The notes: generated from the sequence alone by a model not told the origin. Shown: positions 6,980-16,826, counted from the stretch's first letter. The stretch is DNA of 64,000 nucleotides from Bryobacterales bacterium (GCA_016716385.1 JADJWL010000003.1:62001-126000); one strand, 5' to 3'. Program-made: numbers and translations.

Positions 6980-8073
6980 ACCCCTTCGCGATTCCGTGCC
7001 TCGCGCTCCTGCTCGCCGCCCCGGCCGGCGCGCAGTTCGCCGCCGGCGAATGGAAAACCGATACCTCCCGGAAGTCGATCGATCTCCGGGAGCTGCTCCG
7101 CGGGGGCCCGCCCAAAGACGGCATCCCGTCGATTGACCGGCCCCGCTTCATCCCCGCGGGCGAGGCCTCCTGGCTGTCTCCGAAAGAAATGGTGATCGCC
7201 TTCGAACTGGCAGGCGCGGCGCGCGCCTATCCTCTGCAGATCCTGATGTGGCACGAGCTGGTGAATGATTCGCTCGGCGCCACACCGGTGCTGGTCAGCT
7301 ACTGCCCCCTTTGCAACAGCGCCATCGTGTTCGACCGCCGGGTGGACGGCAACACGCTCGAGTTCGGGGTCTCGGGCATGCTCCGCAACAGCGACATGGT
7401 GATGTACGACCGCCAGACCGATTCACTCTGGCAGCAGATCACCGGCGAGGGCATCGTCGGCGAGTACACCGGCAAGATCCTGCGGATTCTTCCCTCGCAG
7501 ATGATCGCCTTCGATGAGTTCAAGACAGCCTGGCCGAAGGGCGTGGTGCTCAGCCGGGAGACCGGCTTCTCCCGCGAGTACGGCCGCAATCCGTACCGCG
7601 GCTACGAGTTCGGCTCCGGGCCGATCATGCCGGTACCGGAAGCGCGGAAGACCTCGCTGCGACCCATGGAGAAGCTGGTCGTGCTGAAGCATGGGAACGG
7701 CTACCGGGCGTACCCGGTGTCGCGGCTGGCGCGCAGCCGGGTCGTGGAAGACAGGATCGACGGGCGCTTCGTCGTCGTCTTCTACAGCCCTGAAGGTCTG
7801 AGCGCGCTCGATGCCCAAGCCATGGAGAAGTCACGCGCGGCCGGCTCGGTGGGTGTCTTCGTGGCCGAAGCCGATGGCAGGCGCATGCGATTCCGGCGCA
7901 ACGGCGACCGCATCGAAGACAAGGAGACCGGCAGCGAATGGTCCGTCACCGGAATGGCGCGCGAGGGAGCGCTGCAGGGAGCCAGGCTGGCCCCGGTCGA
8001 GCACGGTGTCTACTTCGCCTTCGCGTGGCTCGCCTTCGAGCCGCGGACAGTCATTGTGGGCGAGGCCCCGTAG
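6976..8073 (+). CDS. Exported DUF3179 domain-containing protein
   Basis: 365 residues with an N-terminal signal peptide (MNPFAIPCLALLLAAPAGAQ). DUF3179 landmarks are visible: RAYPLQILMWHELVND, the paired-cysteine motif SYCPLCNSAIVFDR, a FGVSGMLRNSDMVMYDR segment and SLWQQITGEGI. The CPLC pair and histidine suggest metal or haem binding, but the family has no established function. ATG 6976 overlaps the stop of the AhpD-like gene (ATGA), so they are co-translated. It ends 23 bases from the convergent gene at 8097. Confidence 0.82.
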   Translation: MNPFAIPCLALLLAAPAGAQFAAGEWKTDTSRKSIDLRELLRGGPPKDGIPSIDRPRFIPAGEASWLSPKEMVIAFELAGAARAYPLQILMWHELVNDSLGATPVLVSYCPLCNSAIVFDRRVDGNTLEFGVSGMLRNSDMVMYDRQTDSLWQQITGEGIVGEYTGKILRILPSQMIAFDEFKTAWPKGVVLSRETGFSREYGRNPYRGYEFGSGPIMPVPEARKTSLRPMEKLVVLKHGNGYRAYPVSRLARSRVVEDRIDGRFVVVFYSPEGLSALDAQAMEKSRAAGSVGVFVAEADGRRMRFRRNGDRIEDKETGSEWSVTGMAREGALQGARLAPVEHGVYFAFAWLAFEPRTVIVGEAP

Positions 8074-8096
8074 GCCGTGGCATCCGTGGCGCACCA

Positions 8097-9878
8097 TCAG
8101 CCGACGCGCGAGCAACGCTCGGCCTGCACCTGATCCATCACCTCGAAGCATCCGTCGGAATCGAAGGTGTGGACGCCGAGAACGCCTTCAGGGGGCCGCA
8201 GGACGGCGATCTCGCTCTCCCGGTAAGACGCCGTCGAAAGCTCGTCGATCCGCAGGAAGCGGATTGCATGACCGTAGCGTTCCGCGCAGTCCTGCGCCGG
8301 ACGGATCCAGGTTCCGCCGAGGTTGAAGATCCTCCCCGCTGGACGCGCCCTTCTGACGTCGGCCGAAATCGGGTTGGCCGGATGCCACTTCCACGGCTCG
8401 AACAAGCCATCAGAAGAGAAGAGGCACAGGCGGTCCGATGCCGCCGGCGGATCCACCAGCGCCCCGAAGAACCAGCAGAGTCCATCCCGGCGGTGCATCG
8501 TGACGTCCAGTAAGCCGTGCGGGAACAGTTCCCGCTCACGCACCCAGCGGAACGGAAAATCCTCGGCCCGGTAGAGAGTGACCTTCCCGCTCTCGGCCGC
8601 CTCCGGAATCATGTAGATCCCGGTATCGTGTTCGAAGACAAAAGGGTAAGACAGGTGCCACGGTTCTTCGATCACGGGCTGAAACGGTGCGGCGAGACCC
8701 GCGCCATTCAATTCGGCGCATGCGATGTGGCCCCGCTGGCGCGCGTAGTCAAACTCCTCGACAAACACCCAGGACCGGCCTCCGTGCCGGAGGATGAATG
8801 GATCGGCATGGAAGAATCCCCGCGGGCTCTCCAGCCAGCGGATCCCTTGGACCGATGCGGGGATTTCGCCTTGTCCGTGGGCGGGGCGGAAGCCGATGCG
8901 CCAGTGCGTCCGTTTCGGGACGAGGTTGCCCGCCCGGAGCCGGGCGCTCCGCGCCAGCTTCCCGAGGACGAAGGCTGCCATCTCCCGGTTGCCGGGAGTC
9001 CGGTAGAGTTTGCGCTTTCCGCGGTAGGGAACAGGCTCCGGCGCACGCCCGACGATCGCCTCCCACCCTTGTTCGTGCAGCGCATGCAGAGCGCGAATCA
9101 CCATATGGGCCGAGGTGACGTACGGCGCCAGCCGGTTCTGACCCACGGAAATGCCTGGCTGAGTGGACGAAACGATCCGGTCGAGAACGAGACCGTTGTC
9201 GAGTTCTTCATTCAAGACCTGAAGGATCGCGCCGGAGCAGGGATTGCCTTCATGGATCTCCCAGAAGTGCGGCGGGCCGCCCCGGTAGAACTCGTTATCG
9301 CCGTGATGAAAGGACCAGATCCCGTACCTGGCGCATTTCAGAATGCCGCCGCGAATGATGTTGAAGCCGAACCGGAGAATGACGTCGAGGTCGAGATCGC
9401 TCAATTGCTGCACCACCGCCGTATCGAAGCGGTGCACGAAGCCTTTCACGTCCGGCGCGGCAACGATCCGGACGGCGTGTGTGAGCAGACTCGAGCAATC
9501 CACGGGACGCAGCAGATCCACCGCCTGGGGCGCGAGTCTCTCGTCGTACCGGCTGTAGACCGTCCATGCGAGTCCGTGCCGCAGCTTCTTGTCCCGTAAG
9601 GTGGTGATCAGTTTCCGGAGCTTCCCGGCGCCAGGCCGGTGCGGCGACGGGCGGGCTGGGAGCCCGTTCACAACGACGGCTTCGATTCGCGAATGATTGG
9701 ACCGGCTGATGTGGTCGAGAACCGCGGCGAACAATGCGGCAGGCTGCTCGGAATCCAGAAGAACGCCGATGCGCTGGACGGGCCGTGCGTCGTTCGCCGA
9801 CCGCAGGTAGATGTCATCGAGTAACGATGCACGCAGCACATCTGGAACCGCGATGCCGAGGGGCGAATCCGATGTCAT
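8097..9878 (-). CDS. Formyltransferase-like / glucosamine-IPC-transferase-like two-domain protein
   Basis: 593 residues. Residues about 40-290 resemble a methionyl-tRNA formyltransferase-like fold: LDLDVILRFGFNIIRGGIL then WSFHHGDNEFYRGGPPHFWEI, with the Asn/His/Asp-type catalytic layout. Residues about 330-590 look like a five-bladed propeller or GIPC-transferase N-terminal type domain (GFFHADPFILRHGGRSWVFVEEFDY, PEAAESGKVTLY, FFGALVDPP, WKWHPANPI). This combination occurs in surface-glycan clusters, but the reaction is unknown. ATG 9878 is chosen; an upstream in-frame extension has no domain. It is separated by 26 bases from the esterase gene upstream, possibly in one operon. Confidence 0.65.
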   Translation of the reverse strand: MTSDSPLGIAVPDVLRASLLDDIYLRSANDARPVQRIGVLLDSEQPAALFAAVLDHISRSNHSRIEAVVVNGLPARPSPHRPGAGKLRKLITTLRDKKLRHGLAWTVYSRYDERLAPQAVDLLRPVDCSSLLTHAVRIVAAPDVKGFVHRFDTAVVQQLSDLDLDVILRFGFNIIRGGILKCARYGIWSFHHGDNEFYRGGPPHFWEIHEGNPCSGAILQVLNEELDNGLVLDRIVSSTQPGISVGQNRLAPYVTSAHMVIRALHALHEQGWEAIVGRAPEPVPYRGKRKLYRTPGNREMAAFVLGKLARSARLRAGNLVPKRTHWRIGFRPAHGQGEIPASVQGIRWLESPRGFFHADPFILRHGGRSWVFVEEFDYARQRGHIACAELNGAGLAAPFQPVIEEPWHLSYPFVFEHDTGIYMIPEAAESGKVTLYRAEDFPFRWVRERELFPHGLLDVTMHRRDGLCWFFGALVDPPAASDRLCLFSSDGLFEPWKWHPANPISADVRRARPAGRIFNLGGTWIRPAQDCAERYGHAIRFLRIDELSTASYRESEIAVLRPPEGVLGVHTFDSDGCFEVMDQVQAERCSRVG

Positions 9879-9904
9879 CGGACCCGGTAGTGTAGCACGG
9901 CGGA

Positions 9905-11914
9905 TCAGCGGCCGGACGAAAACTGGTGGTCGTACCGGCCTTCGAGGACGCTGCCGTGGCTCATCGTCAGGAACACATGGTCGCCCTTGCCGAGAAGCTC
10001 GTACACCTGACGCGTGTAGGCGTAAGCGTCCGGAATGTACCCGTAGAAGCTCAGCCTGCGCGGCGCCAGGGCGGCGGCGGCTTCGGGCAGATCGGTATAC
10101 CGCAGCACGTTCAGGAAGTTCGGCCCCTCCACGTGCGTCGTAGGTGCGTGGAACAGCAGCACCTGGTGGATGCGCGGCTCCAGAAGGGCGGCATAAAGCG
10201 CGAGACCGCCGGAAACCTTCTTCCCGGAAACGAGGATGCGCGCACCGTCCACGCCCGGCCATCCGCGCAGCACATCGAAGGCCGACAGCACGTCGTGGAC
10301 CCGCATCGAATCCACCGTACGGCCGGTGTGCATCGCGTTGCGCAGCGCGTCGCGGTAGAACCGCCGGTCCCAGGGAATCGCCCCGACGCCTCGCGGAAAG
10401 ACCACCATTCGCACGCCCGGAACCGTGCCCAGCAGAGACGCCAGCGATTCCTCGTCCTCGCCATCGCTCGCGACATACAGGAACGCGGGGGCCGGCCCGG
10501 GCAGTTCTTTGGGCTTCGAAACCAGCGCGCGGATCGGGATGCCGGGCTCCGACTCAAATTCGATCTCCTCGAAGCCGGCGATCTGGCGGCGTGTGACGGC
10601 CTTGGGCGCCGCCTCGCGCTCCGGAAGCGCACGAAACACTTTGGCCCGCAGCGTCTCCAGCAGCGCGGACTGCCGTGCGTTCCATGCGGCAGGAGACGCA
10701 TGGCGCCGGGGAGGACCGGCGGTCGTGAAGAACTCGTGCACGCGGAAGTTGCGCGCATCGGAGGGTGGGTTGCCGCCGAACACAGCCAGTTCCAACTCCG
10801 GCGCTTCGGAGAAATCCATATCCAGCCTGCGCTCCGGGATGCCCATCAGGTGCCGGTCAAACCAGCGGATCGCCTGCTCGCGCAGGTAGTGCGAATCCTG
10901 ATGGCCGGTGTCGACGACGATATTGTCGAATCCGCCGGTTTTCCCGTATCCCTGAAAGAGCGTGCCGACGCGCCGCTCGAACTCCTCGTAGCCAGGGATC
11001 GGGAACAGGCGGTCCTGCCTGCCGTGCATCATGCGCAGCGCGCGCGGCGCGATCAGCGCGCCCTGGTGCAGCATGTCGTGCAGGTAGGTGTTGATGGGAA
11101 ACATGCAATCGCAGTGGAGGCGCTGCGTATTGTCGCGGACATTGGCGGCGTAAGTCGAAATGCCCATCACGGGCGACGCGACTTTGACGCGCGGGTCGAC
11201 CGCCGCGGTAAACCAGCTCATCGCCGCACCGCCGGACCGCCCCGTGATGCCGATCTTCGAGGCGTCGACTTCGGTTCGCGTCTCCAGATAGTCGATCGCC
11301 CGCATGGCGTTCCAGACTTCGACGCCGGCCGGCGTGTAGCCGCGCGCGTACCAGTCTTCCATCTCCTGGTTGTAGACGCCGTGGTGCAGCGCGAACGTCT
11401 CGGCGATCTGGATCGGGTCGAGGATCATCGCAACGTAGCCGTTGCGCGCGAAGGAGATGCCATGCCGCTGGTAGTGGGTCTTGCTGCCGTACGGTTTCAC
11501 GGCGTGTCCACAAACATAGATGATCGCCGGGGCGCGGCCCGCGCGCTTCTTCGGCACGTAGAGATTCGCCGTCACGTACACCCTGGGCAGGCTCTCGAAG
11601 GCGATCTTCTCGACGGTATAGTCGCCCTTGTCGAGCACGCCGGTGACCTGGAGATTAAGGGGCGTCCGCTCCGGCCAGGGCAGCAGCCCCAGCATGTCGC
11701 GCAACTCCTCAAGACGGCGCGGGCGCGCCCGCTCCCACTTCTCCGGAGAGGCGATTTCGTCGGTTGCCTGACGCGTGATTTCGTCGGCCTGCCGCTCCAG
11801 GTAGGCCATCACCTGGCGGCGGCTGTCGAGCATTCGCTGGTAGGACCGATCCAGCTCCGTCTGTGCCGCCAGCGCCACGGGCAGAAACAACAGCGCGGCC
11901 AGCTTCAGATCCAC
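9905..11914 (-). CDS. Exported alpha/beta-hydrolase (acetyl-xylan-esterase-like)
   Basis: 669 residues beginning at GTG 11914 with a signal peptide (VDLKLAALLFLPVALAAQ). The hydrolase core shows APAIIYVCGHA, a nucleophile elbow GRSGGAAMSW and later MMHGRQDRLFP and VDTGHQDSHY, which could supply the acid and histidine. A second, C-terminal hydrolase-like half (PAFLYVASDGEDEESL, RILVSGKKVSGGLALYAALLEP) is degenerate. It overlaps the end of nuoA by 10 bases, so it sits downstream in the same transcript. The substrate is probably a carbohydrate ester or peptide-like ester. Confidence 0.75.
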   Translation of the reverse strand: MDLKLAALLFLPVALAAQTELDRSYQRMLDSRRQVMAYLERQADEITRQATDEIASPEKWERARPRRLEELRDMLGLLPWPERTPLNLQVTGVLDKGDYTVEKIAFESLPRVYVTANLYVPKKRAGRAPAIIYVCGHAVKPYGSKTHYQRHGISFARNGYVAMILDPIQIAETFALHHGVYNQEMEDWYARGYTPAGVEVWNAMRAIDYLETRTEVDASKIGITGRSGGAAMSWFTAAVDPRVKVASPVMGISTYAANVRDNTQRLHCDCMFPINTYLHDMLHQGALIAPRALRMMHGRQDRLFPIPGYEEFERRVGTLFQGYGKTGGFDNIVVDTGHQDSHYLREQAIRWFDRHLMGIPERRLDMDFSEAPELELAVFGGNPPSDARNFRVHEFFTTAGPPRRHASPAAWNARQSALLETLRAKVFRALPEREAAPKAVTRRQIAGFEEIEFESEPGIPIRALVSKPKELPGPAPAFLYVASDGEDEESLASLLGTVPGVRMVVFPRGVGAIPWDRRFYRDALRNAMHTGRTVDSMRVHDVLSAFDVLRGWPGVDGARILVSGKKVSGGLALYAALLEPRIHQVLLFHAPTTHVEGPNFLNVLRYTDLPEAAAALAPRRLSFYGYIPDAYAYTRQVYELLGKGDHVFLTMSHGSVLEGRYDHQFSSGR

Positions 11915-12261
11915 TCGAGCGCGCCCTTCTTGTAGGCCCACACGTAACCGACGGCGAGGACCACAAGGAACACGGCGACCTCCGCCACTCCGAACCATCC
12001 AAGCACCTGGTAGCGGACAGCCCACGGCAGCAGGAAGATCGCTTCCACGTCGAAGATCACGAAGAGAATGGCGATGATGTAGAAACGCACCGTGTACCGG
12101 GCGCGCGAATCCGAGGCGGTCTGGATACCGCACTCGTACGCTTCCAGTTTGACGCGCGATGGGACATCGGGACGGATGTACTTCGCCAGGATCAGCGCGA
12201 CGACGGGGAACAGGATCGCCACGGCCAGGAAAATGAAGAGCGGCACGTACCCTTCGGGCAT
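11905..12261 (-). CDS. nuoA: NADH-quinone oxidoreductase subunit A
   Basis: 118-residue inner-membrane protein of respiratory complex I. It has three hydrophobic helices and the conserved YECGIQTASDSRARYTVRFY segment followed by ILFVIFDVEAIFLLPWA, both diagnostic for NuoA. The gene stands alone here: the next gene downstream is an exported esterase, not nuoB, so the rest of complex I is elsewhere. It is divergent from the TonB receptor gene with 57 bases between starts. Confidence 0.95.
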   Translation of the reverse strand: MPEGYVPLFIFLAVAILFPVVALILAKYIRPDVPSRVKLEAYECGIQTASDSRARYTVRFYIIAILFVIFDVEAIFLLPWAVRYQVLGWFGVAEVAVFLVVLAVGYVWAYKKGALEWI

Positions 12262-12318
12262 GACGCCCTCACTATATCATGGCGAGTCCCCCAAAGCGGC
12301 GTGATATGCTCGGCTTAA

Positions 12319-15300
12319 ATGCCCCGGGGAGTTTGGACTGCGTTGGCCGGAATGATGGCTGCCGCAATGTGCAGTCTGTCTGCCCAAACTGCCGGATCGC
12401 TCTCCGGTACGGTCCGGGATGCGACCGGGGCTGTCATGCCGGACACCCTCCTCACAGCCGTCAACCAGGAAACCGCCGTTTCCCGTCAGACGCGAACGAC
12501 GGTGGCAGGCTATTACGTCTTCCCTGCCCTGCCGCCGGGAATCTACGACGTGCGCGCCGAGCGTGCGGGCTTCGCCTCGGAAGTGCGCCGCGACATCCGC
12601 CTGACCGTGGCGGAGGCCGTCACCGTGCCCTTCGTCCTGCAGGTGGGGGCCGTGGACCAGGAGATCACGGTCACCGGCGGCGCGGACCGGGTCGAAACGC
12701 AGTCCGCGCAACTCAGCTACCTCGTGGAAGAGCGCGCCATCGAAGAATTGCCGCTCAACGGCAGGAACTACACAGACCTCGCCCTGCTGCAGCCCGGCGT
12801 GGTGGCCTTCCCGCACCGCGACGGCGGCAGCGTGGTCGCGCACGGCCTGGGCATGAGCATCAACGGACAGGATCCGCGCTCGAACGTCTACCTGCTCGAC
12901 GGCACCCCGCTCAACGACTTCACGAATGGCCCCGCGGGCTCAGCCGCCGGGACCGTGCTCGGCGCCGACACCATCCGCGAGTTCCGCGTCGAGACCAACG
13001 CCTACTCAGCCGAGTATGGGCGCAACTTCGGCGGGCAGGTGAACGTGCTGACGAAATCCGGGTCGAACGGGTACCACGGCACCGCGTTCCTCTTCCACCG
13101 CAACGACGCGCTCGATGCGCGCGAATTCTTCGATCGCGACATCCCGAGGTTCAGACGCTACCAGTCTGGCGGTTCGCTCGGTGGGCCGGTGCGCCAGGAC
13201 CGGACGTTCTTCTTCCTCGGTGTGGAAAGCCTGCGCGACGGCCTTGGGCGCACCATTCAGACGATCGTGCCGGACGCCAACGCGCGCCTCGGCCTGCTGC
13301 CCGATCCCACGAATCCCTCCCGGCTGATCGATGTGGGCGTTCATCCCGCCGTACGGCCATTCCTCGACGAGTTCCCCCTGCCCAACGGTCCGGCGCGCGG
13401 CGGCGGCCTGGCCGGCTACGCGTTCCTGTTCGACCAGGACACCGACCAGGACTTCGGCCAGGGACGCCTCGATCACGTTTTCAGCCCCGCGCACCAGGTC
13501 TTCGCGCGCTACACCTACGACGGCGGCGAGCAGCAGCTTCCGACCGACTTCCCGCAGTTCCCGCGCCGCTTCCTGTCGCGGAATCAGTTCCTGACACTCC
13601 AGTCTTCGCAGGTCTGGTCGCCCGGCGTCTATAACGCAACGCGCTTCGGGTTCAGCCGGACGCGCATCGGGCAGGATGTCGAGGTCAACACAGCGAACCC
13701 CCTCCCGCCTTTCGTCCCCGGACGCCCGTACGTGGGCAACATCGACATCGGCAACATCCCGCGGTTCGGCACACAGGCGTCGGTCGACGTGCGGCTTGTG
13801 CAGAGCGTATTCGGCTTCGAGAACAACCTCGTCCTGCACCGCGGCCGGCACCTCGTGAAATTGGGCGGTCTCCTCGAACGCTATCGCGACAACATGGTGA
13901 ATCCGACGTTTTCTCTCGGGACTTATGCGTTTGGGGATCTCCGCGGCTTCCTCGAGAACCGGCCGCTGCGCTTTGTCGGCCTGCGTCCGGACGGTGAAAT
14001 CGACCGCTACTGGCGTTTCACCTTGTTCGGCTTCTACATCCAGGACGATGTCCGAATCCACAGCAGGCTTCATCTCAACGTCGGCCTCCGCTATGAGTTC
14101 TCGACCATGCCGGTGGACCTCTACGGCCGCGATTCCGCCCTGCGCAACCTGAGCGACCCGGAGCCAACGCTGGGCCCTCTGTACCGCAATCCGACCTATC
14201 GCAACATCGCGCCGCGATTCGGTTTCGCCTGGGATCCTCGCGGCGATGGCCGGTCCGCCCTCCGCGGCGGTTACGGCCTGTTCTTCAATACGAACAACCA
14301 GCAGAACCTGATCGTGACCGTGACCAACCCGCCCGCGACGCCGCGGCTGATCATCCCGAACCCGACGTTCCCCAATCCGCCCTTCGAGCGCGGGATCGGA
14401 AACTCCATCCGCCCCATCGAGTGGAACATCCGGAATCCCTACGTGCAGGTGTGGAATCTCAATGTGCAACGCGACGTCGGATTGGGGACAGTTGTGATGC
14501 TGGGCTACGCGGGTTCGCGCGGGATCCACCTGTGGCGCAGCGGGGATGTGAACATCCCCCAACCGGAGACTCTGGCCGATGGCACGCTCTTCTTCGCACC
14601 CGGTCTGCCGCGGCCGAATCCGCACTTCACGACGATCGAGCTCAAGAAGAGCGACGGCAACTCCTGGTACAACGCGATGATCTTTGAGGTGCGCCGGCGC
14701 TGGGACCGGGGGTTCGAATTCCAGTCGTCCTACACGCTCAGCCGGACCATCGACACCACCCAGGCGTCGACCTTCTTCTCCGACGCCACCAACGGAACGA
14801 CCTCCGCGTTCCCGGAGTTCCCCGGTTTCAGCTATAACAGAGGACTGGCCGATTTCCACGCCAAACACAACTGGGTGATGCACGCACACTGGGAAGTCGC
14901 GCGGAGCCGCGGCCCGCTCCTCGGCGGATGGCAGTTGTCCGCCATCCACACCGCGCGCAGCGGCAGCCCGCTGACCGTCTTCGTGGCGCAGAACCGTTCG
15001 CGATCGCTGTGGGCGCCTTCGCTCGGTCCGGGTCTTGGACAGGACCGCCCCTCGATGGCGCCCGGCTACACGCACCGCCACGCCGTACTTGGGGATCCGA
15101 ACCGGTATTTCGACCCGGCAGCCTTTGCCCTGCAGCCTGCCGGAACCCTGGGCAACCTCGGGCGTGGCGCATTGAGCGGTCCGAATCTGCGGACGCTCGA
15201 TGTCGCCCTGGCGCGCAATTTCCATCTGCCGGGTCCCGGCGAGACCGCGCGCCTGCAACTGCGCGCCGAAGCATTCAACGTGCTCAATCGCACAAACTTC

Positions 15301-15423
15301 GGAATCCCCAGCCTGGTGGCGTTCAGCGGCGCGGCCGCCGAGCCGCTCGACGGCTTCGGCGTCATCCGGCGCACCCTCACCTCGGCGCGGCAGATGCAGG
15401 TGGGGATCCGCATCCGCTTCTGA
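12319..15423 (+). CDS. TonB-dependent receptor with carboxypeptidase-regulatory N-terminal domain (Oar-like)
   Basis: 1034-residue outer-membrane protein. It has a signal peptide ending SLSAQ, then a CarboxypepD_reg-type beta-sandwich (residues about 26-110: GSLSGTVRDATGAVMP, SRQTRTTVAGYYVFPALPPG), a plug domain (about 115-250: VEERAIEELPLNGRNYTDL, NVYLLDGTPLNDF, FRVETNAYSAEYGRN, GGQVNVLTKSGSN), and a long beta-barrel ending in the outer-membrane signature QVGIRIRF. Receptors of this size and layout are greatly expanded in Acidobacteriota and probably take up plant or microbial polymer fragments. A TATGCT -10-like box lies just before ATG 12319. The substrate cannot be told. Confidence 0.9.
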   Translation: MPRGVWTALAGMMAAAMCSLSAQTAGSLSGTVRDATGAVMPDTLLTAVNQETAVSRQTRTTVAGYYVFPALPPGIYDVRAERAGFASEVRRDIRLTVAEAVTVPFVLQVGAVDQEITVTGGADRVETQSAQLSYLVEERAIEELPLNGRNYTDLALLQPGVVAFPHRDGGSVVAHGLGMSINGQDPRSNVYLLDGTPLNDFTNGPAGSAAGTVLGADTIREFRVETNAYSAEYGRNFGGQVNVLTKSGSNGYHGTAFLFHRNDALDAREFFDRDIPRFRRYQSGGSLGGPVRQDRTFFFLGVESLRDGLGRTIQTIVPDANARLGLLPDPTNPSRLIDVGVHPAVRPFLDEFPLPNGPARGGGLAGYAFLFDQDTDQDFGQGRLDHVFSPAHQVFARYTYDGGEQQLPTDFPQFPRRFLSRNQFLTLQSSQVWSPGVYNATRFGFSRTRIGQDVEVNTANPLPPFVPGRPYVGNIDIGNIPRFGTQASVDVRLVQSVFGFENNLVLHRGRHLVKLGGLLERYRDNMVNPTFSLGTYAFGDLRGFLENRPLRFVGLRPDGEIDRYWRFTLFGFYIQDDVRIHSRLHLNVGLRYEFSTMPVDLYGRDSALRNLSDPEPTLGPLYRNPTYRNIAPRFGFAWDPRGDGRSALRGGYGLFFNTNNQQNLIVTVTNPPATPRLIIPNPTFPNPPFERGIGNSIRPIEWNIRNPYVQVWNLNVQRDVGLGTVVMLGYAGSRGIHLWRSGDVNIPQPETLADGTLFFAPGLPRPNPHFTTIELKKSDGNSWYNAMIFEVRRRWDRGFEFQSSYTLSRTIDTTQASTFFSDATNGTTSAFPEFPGFSYNRGLADFHAKHNWVMHAHWEVARSRGPLLGGWQLSAIHTARSGSPLTVFVAQNRSRSLWAPSLGPGLGQDRPSMAPGYTHRHAVLGDPNRYFDPAAFALQPAGTLGNLGRGALSGPNLRTLDVALARNFHLPGPGETARLQLRAEAFNVLNRTNFGIPSLVAFSGAAAEPLDGFGVIRRTLTSARQMQVGIRIRF

Positions 15424-15435
15424 AAGACACTTCCC

Positions 15436-15909
15436 ATGAAAACGGAGAAAAAGAAATCTATGACGTGGGTCCTATTCGCGTTGGGCGCGGCACTGTTCTG
15501 GGGCGTTTACGGCCCCTCTTTGCACAAAGGCCAGGTGATGTTGGGAAACCCGATGCGCGCGCTGCTGTGCGTCGGCTTCGCGTATTTTCTGGTGGGCGTT
15601 CTGGTGCCGGCGGCGATGCTGGCTTCGCAGGGCGCCTTGAATGGATTCAGCCTGGCCGGCAGCACGTGGGCCACGGCGGCAGGCGCCCTGGGCGCGATCG
15701 GGGCGGTCTGCATCATCCTCGCGTTTCGCGCCGGAGGCGTCCCTACCTTCGTCATGCCTCTGGTCTTTGCCGGAGCGCCGGTGGTGAATGTTATCGTCTC
15801 AATGGCAACCCATCCGCCAAAGGAAGCGCCGAATCCGATGCTCTGGGTTGGCTTCGCCCTCGCCGCGGCGGGTGCAGGTATGGTGTTGTATTTCAAGCCG
15901 CAGGGCTAG
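15436..15909 (+). CDS. Small DMT/EamA-like membrane protein
   Basis: 157 residues with about five hydrophobic helices: LFALGAALFWGVYGPSL, AYFLVGVLVPAAML, TAAGALGAIGAVCIILAF, VMPLVFAGAPVVNVIVSM and FALAAAGAGMVLYF. The length is about half of a normal EamA permease, which suggests a half-size transporter that works as a dimer. Sugar- or drug-type substrates are possible. It follows the TonB receptor by 12 bases and may be co-transcribed with it. Confidence 0.65.
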   Translation: MKTEKKKSMTWVLFALGAALFWGVYGPSLHKGQVMLGNPMRALLCVGFAYFLVGVLVPAAMLASQGALNGFSLAGSTWATAAGALGAIGAVCIILAFRAGGVPTFVMPLVFAGAPVVNVIVSMATHPPKEAPNPMLWVGFALAAAGAGMVLYFKPQG

Positions 15910-15941
15910 CGTTCCCGTTTGCCAGAGAAGGGAGATAAGCG

Positions 15942-16826
15942 ATGGCGAAACTTGGGTCCGTGGCGGAGCTTTGGAGGTTCCCCGTCAAGTCCATGCAGGG
16001 CGAACAAGTTCAGGAGATCACGGTCACCGGGCAAGGGATGCTGGGCGACCGTGCGTACGCGCTCATCGACGTGGAAACCGGGAAGGTGGCGAGCGCGAAG
16101 AGCGTGAAGCGGTTCCCGGCTCTGCTGGCATGCCGGGCAGCGTTTGCCGAACCACCGCGGGCCGGGCGCGAGGTGCCTCCGGTGCGGATCGACCTGCCGG
16201 ATGGCAGGTTCACGACCAGCGACTCGAACGATGCCGGCGAAACGCTCTCCGCATTCTTTGGACGAGAGGTGAAACTGGCGCGGGTTGCGCCGGACGACTT
16301 CACGATCGACCAGTATCACCCTGACGTCGAGGGCGCGGACCCTGGAGGCTACCGGGACACGGTGGTCGCACAGAAACTCGGAGCGGCGCTATTCGCCGCA
16401 CTGGGCGCGGAGTCGCCCGTCCCCGCCGGGGCGTTCTTCGATGTCTTTCCTCTTTCGGTGATCACGACGTCCACGCTCGCACGGCTGAACGAATTGCGGC
16501 CGGAAAGCCGCTTCGCGCAGCGCAGGTTCCGCATGAACGTGATCGTCAGGACGGAACAGCCGGGGTTTGTCGAAAACGGTTGGGTCGGTCAGGATCTCGG
16601 GGTTGGGGACGGAACGCGGATCCAGGTGACGATGCTCGATCCCAGATGCGTGATGACGACCCTGGCCCAGGAAGATCTGCCGCAGGATACCGAGATCCTC
16701 CGGACGCTCGTCCGGCACAATAGACTCCAGGTCGGCGAACTGGGCCAGTTCCCGTGCGCCGGCGTGTACGCGGTGATTGCGGCGCCCGGAACGGTGCGAA
16801 CCGGTGACGCCGTGACCACGGTTTGA
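15942..16826 (+). CDS. MOSC domain-containing protein (mARC/YiiM-like)
   Basis: 294 residues with an N-terminal beta-barrel domain (AELWRFPVKSMQGE, GDRAYALIDVETGKV) and a C-terminal MOSC domain holding the conserved molybdenum-ligand cysteine in MLDPRCVMTTLAQEDLPQD. It is expected to bind a molybdenum cofactor and reduce N-hydroxylated or similar compounds, or to deliver sulfur; the substrate is unknown. GGGAGATAAGCG before ATG 15942 provides a ribosome binding site. It lies 32 bases after the small membrane protein and is convergent with the FAD enzyme at 16860. Confidence 0.85.
   Translation: MAKLGSVAELWRFPVKSMQGEQVQEITVTGQGMLGDRAYALIDVETGKVASAKSVKRFPALLACRAAFAEPPRAGREVPPVRIDLPDGRFTTSDSNDAGETLSAFFGREVKLARVAPDDFTIDQYHPDVEGADPGGYRDTVVAQKLGAALFAALGAESPVPAGAFFDVFPLSVITTSTLARLNELRPESRFAQRRFRMNVIVRTEQPGFVENGWVGQDLGVGDGTRIQVTMLDPRCVMTTLAQEDLPQDTEILRTLVRHNRLQVGELGQFPCAGVYAVIAAPGTVRTGDAVTTV

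Noticed and set aside
10000..11935. Long plus-strand frame opposite the esterase (669 codons)
   Set aside because: It is the complement of a conserved hydrolase with a signal peptide and catalytic motifs; such shadow frames are common in high-GC DNA.
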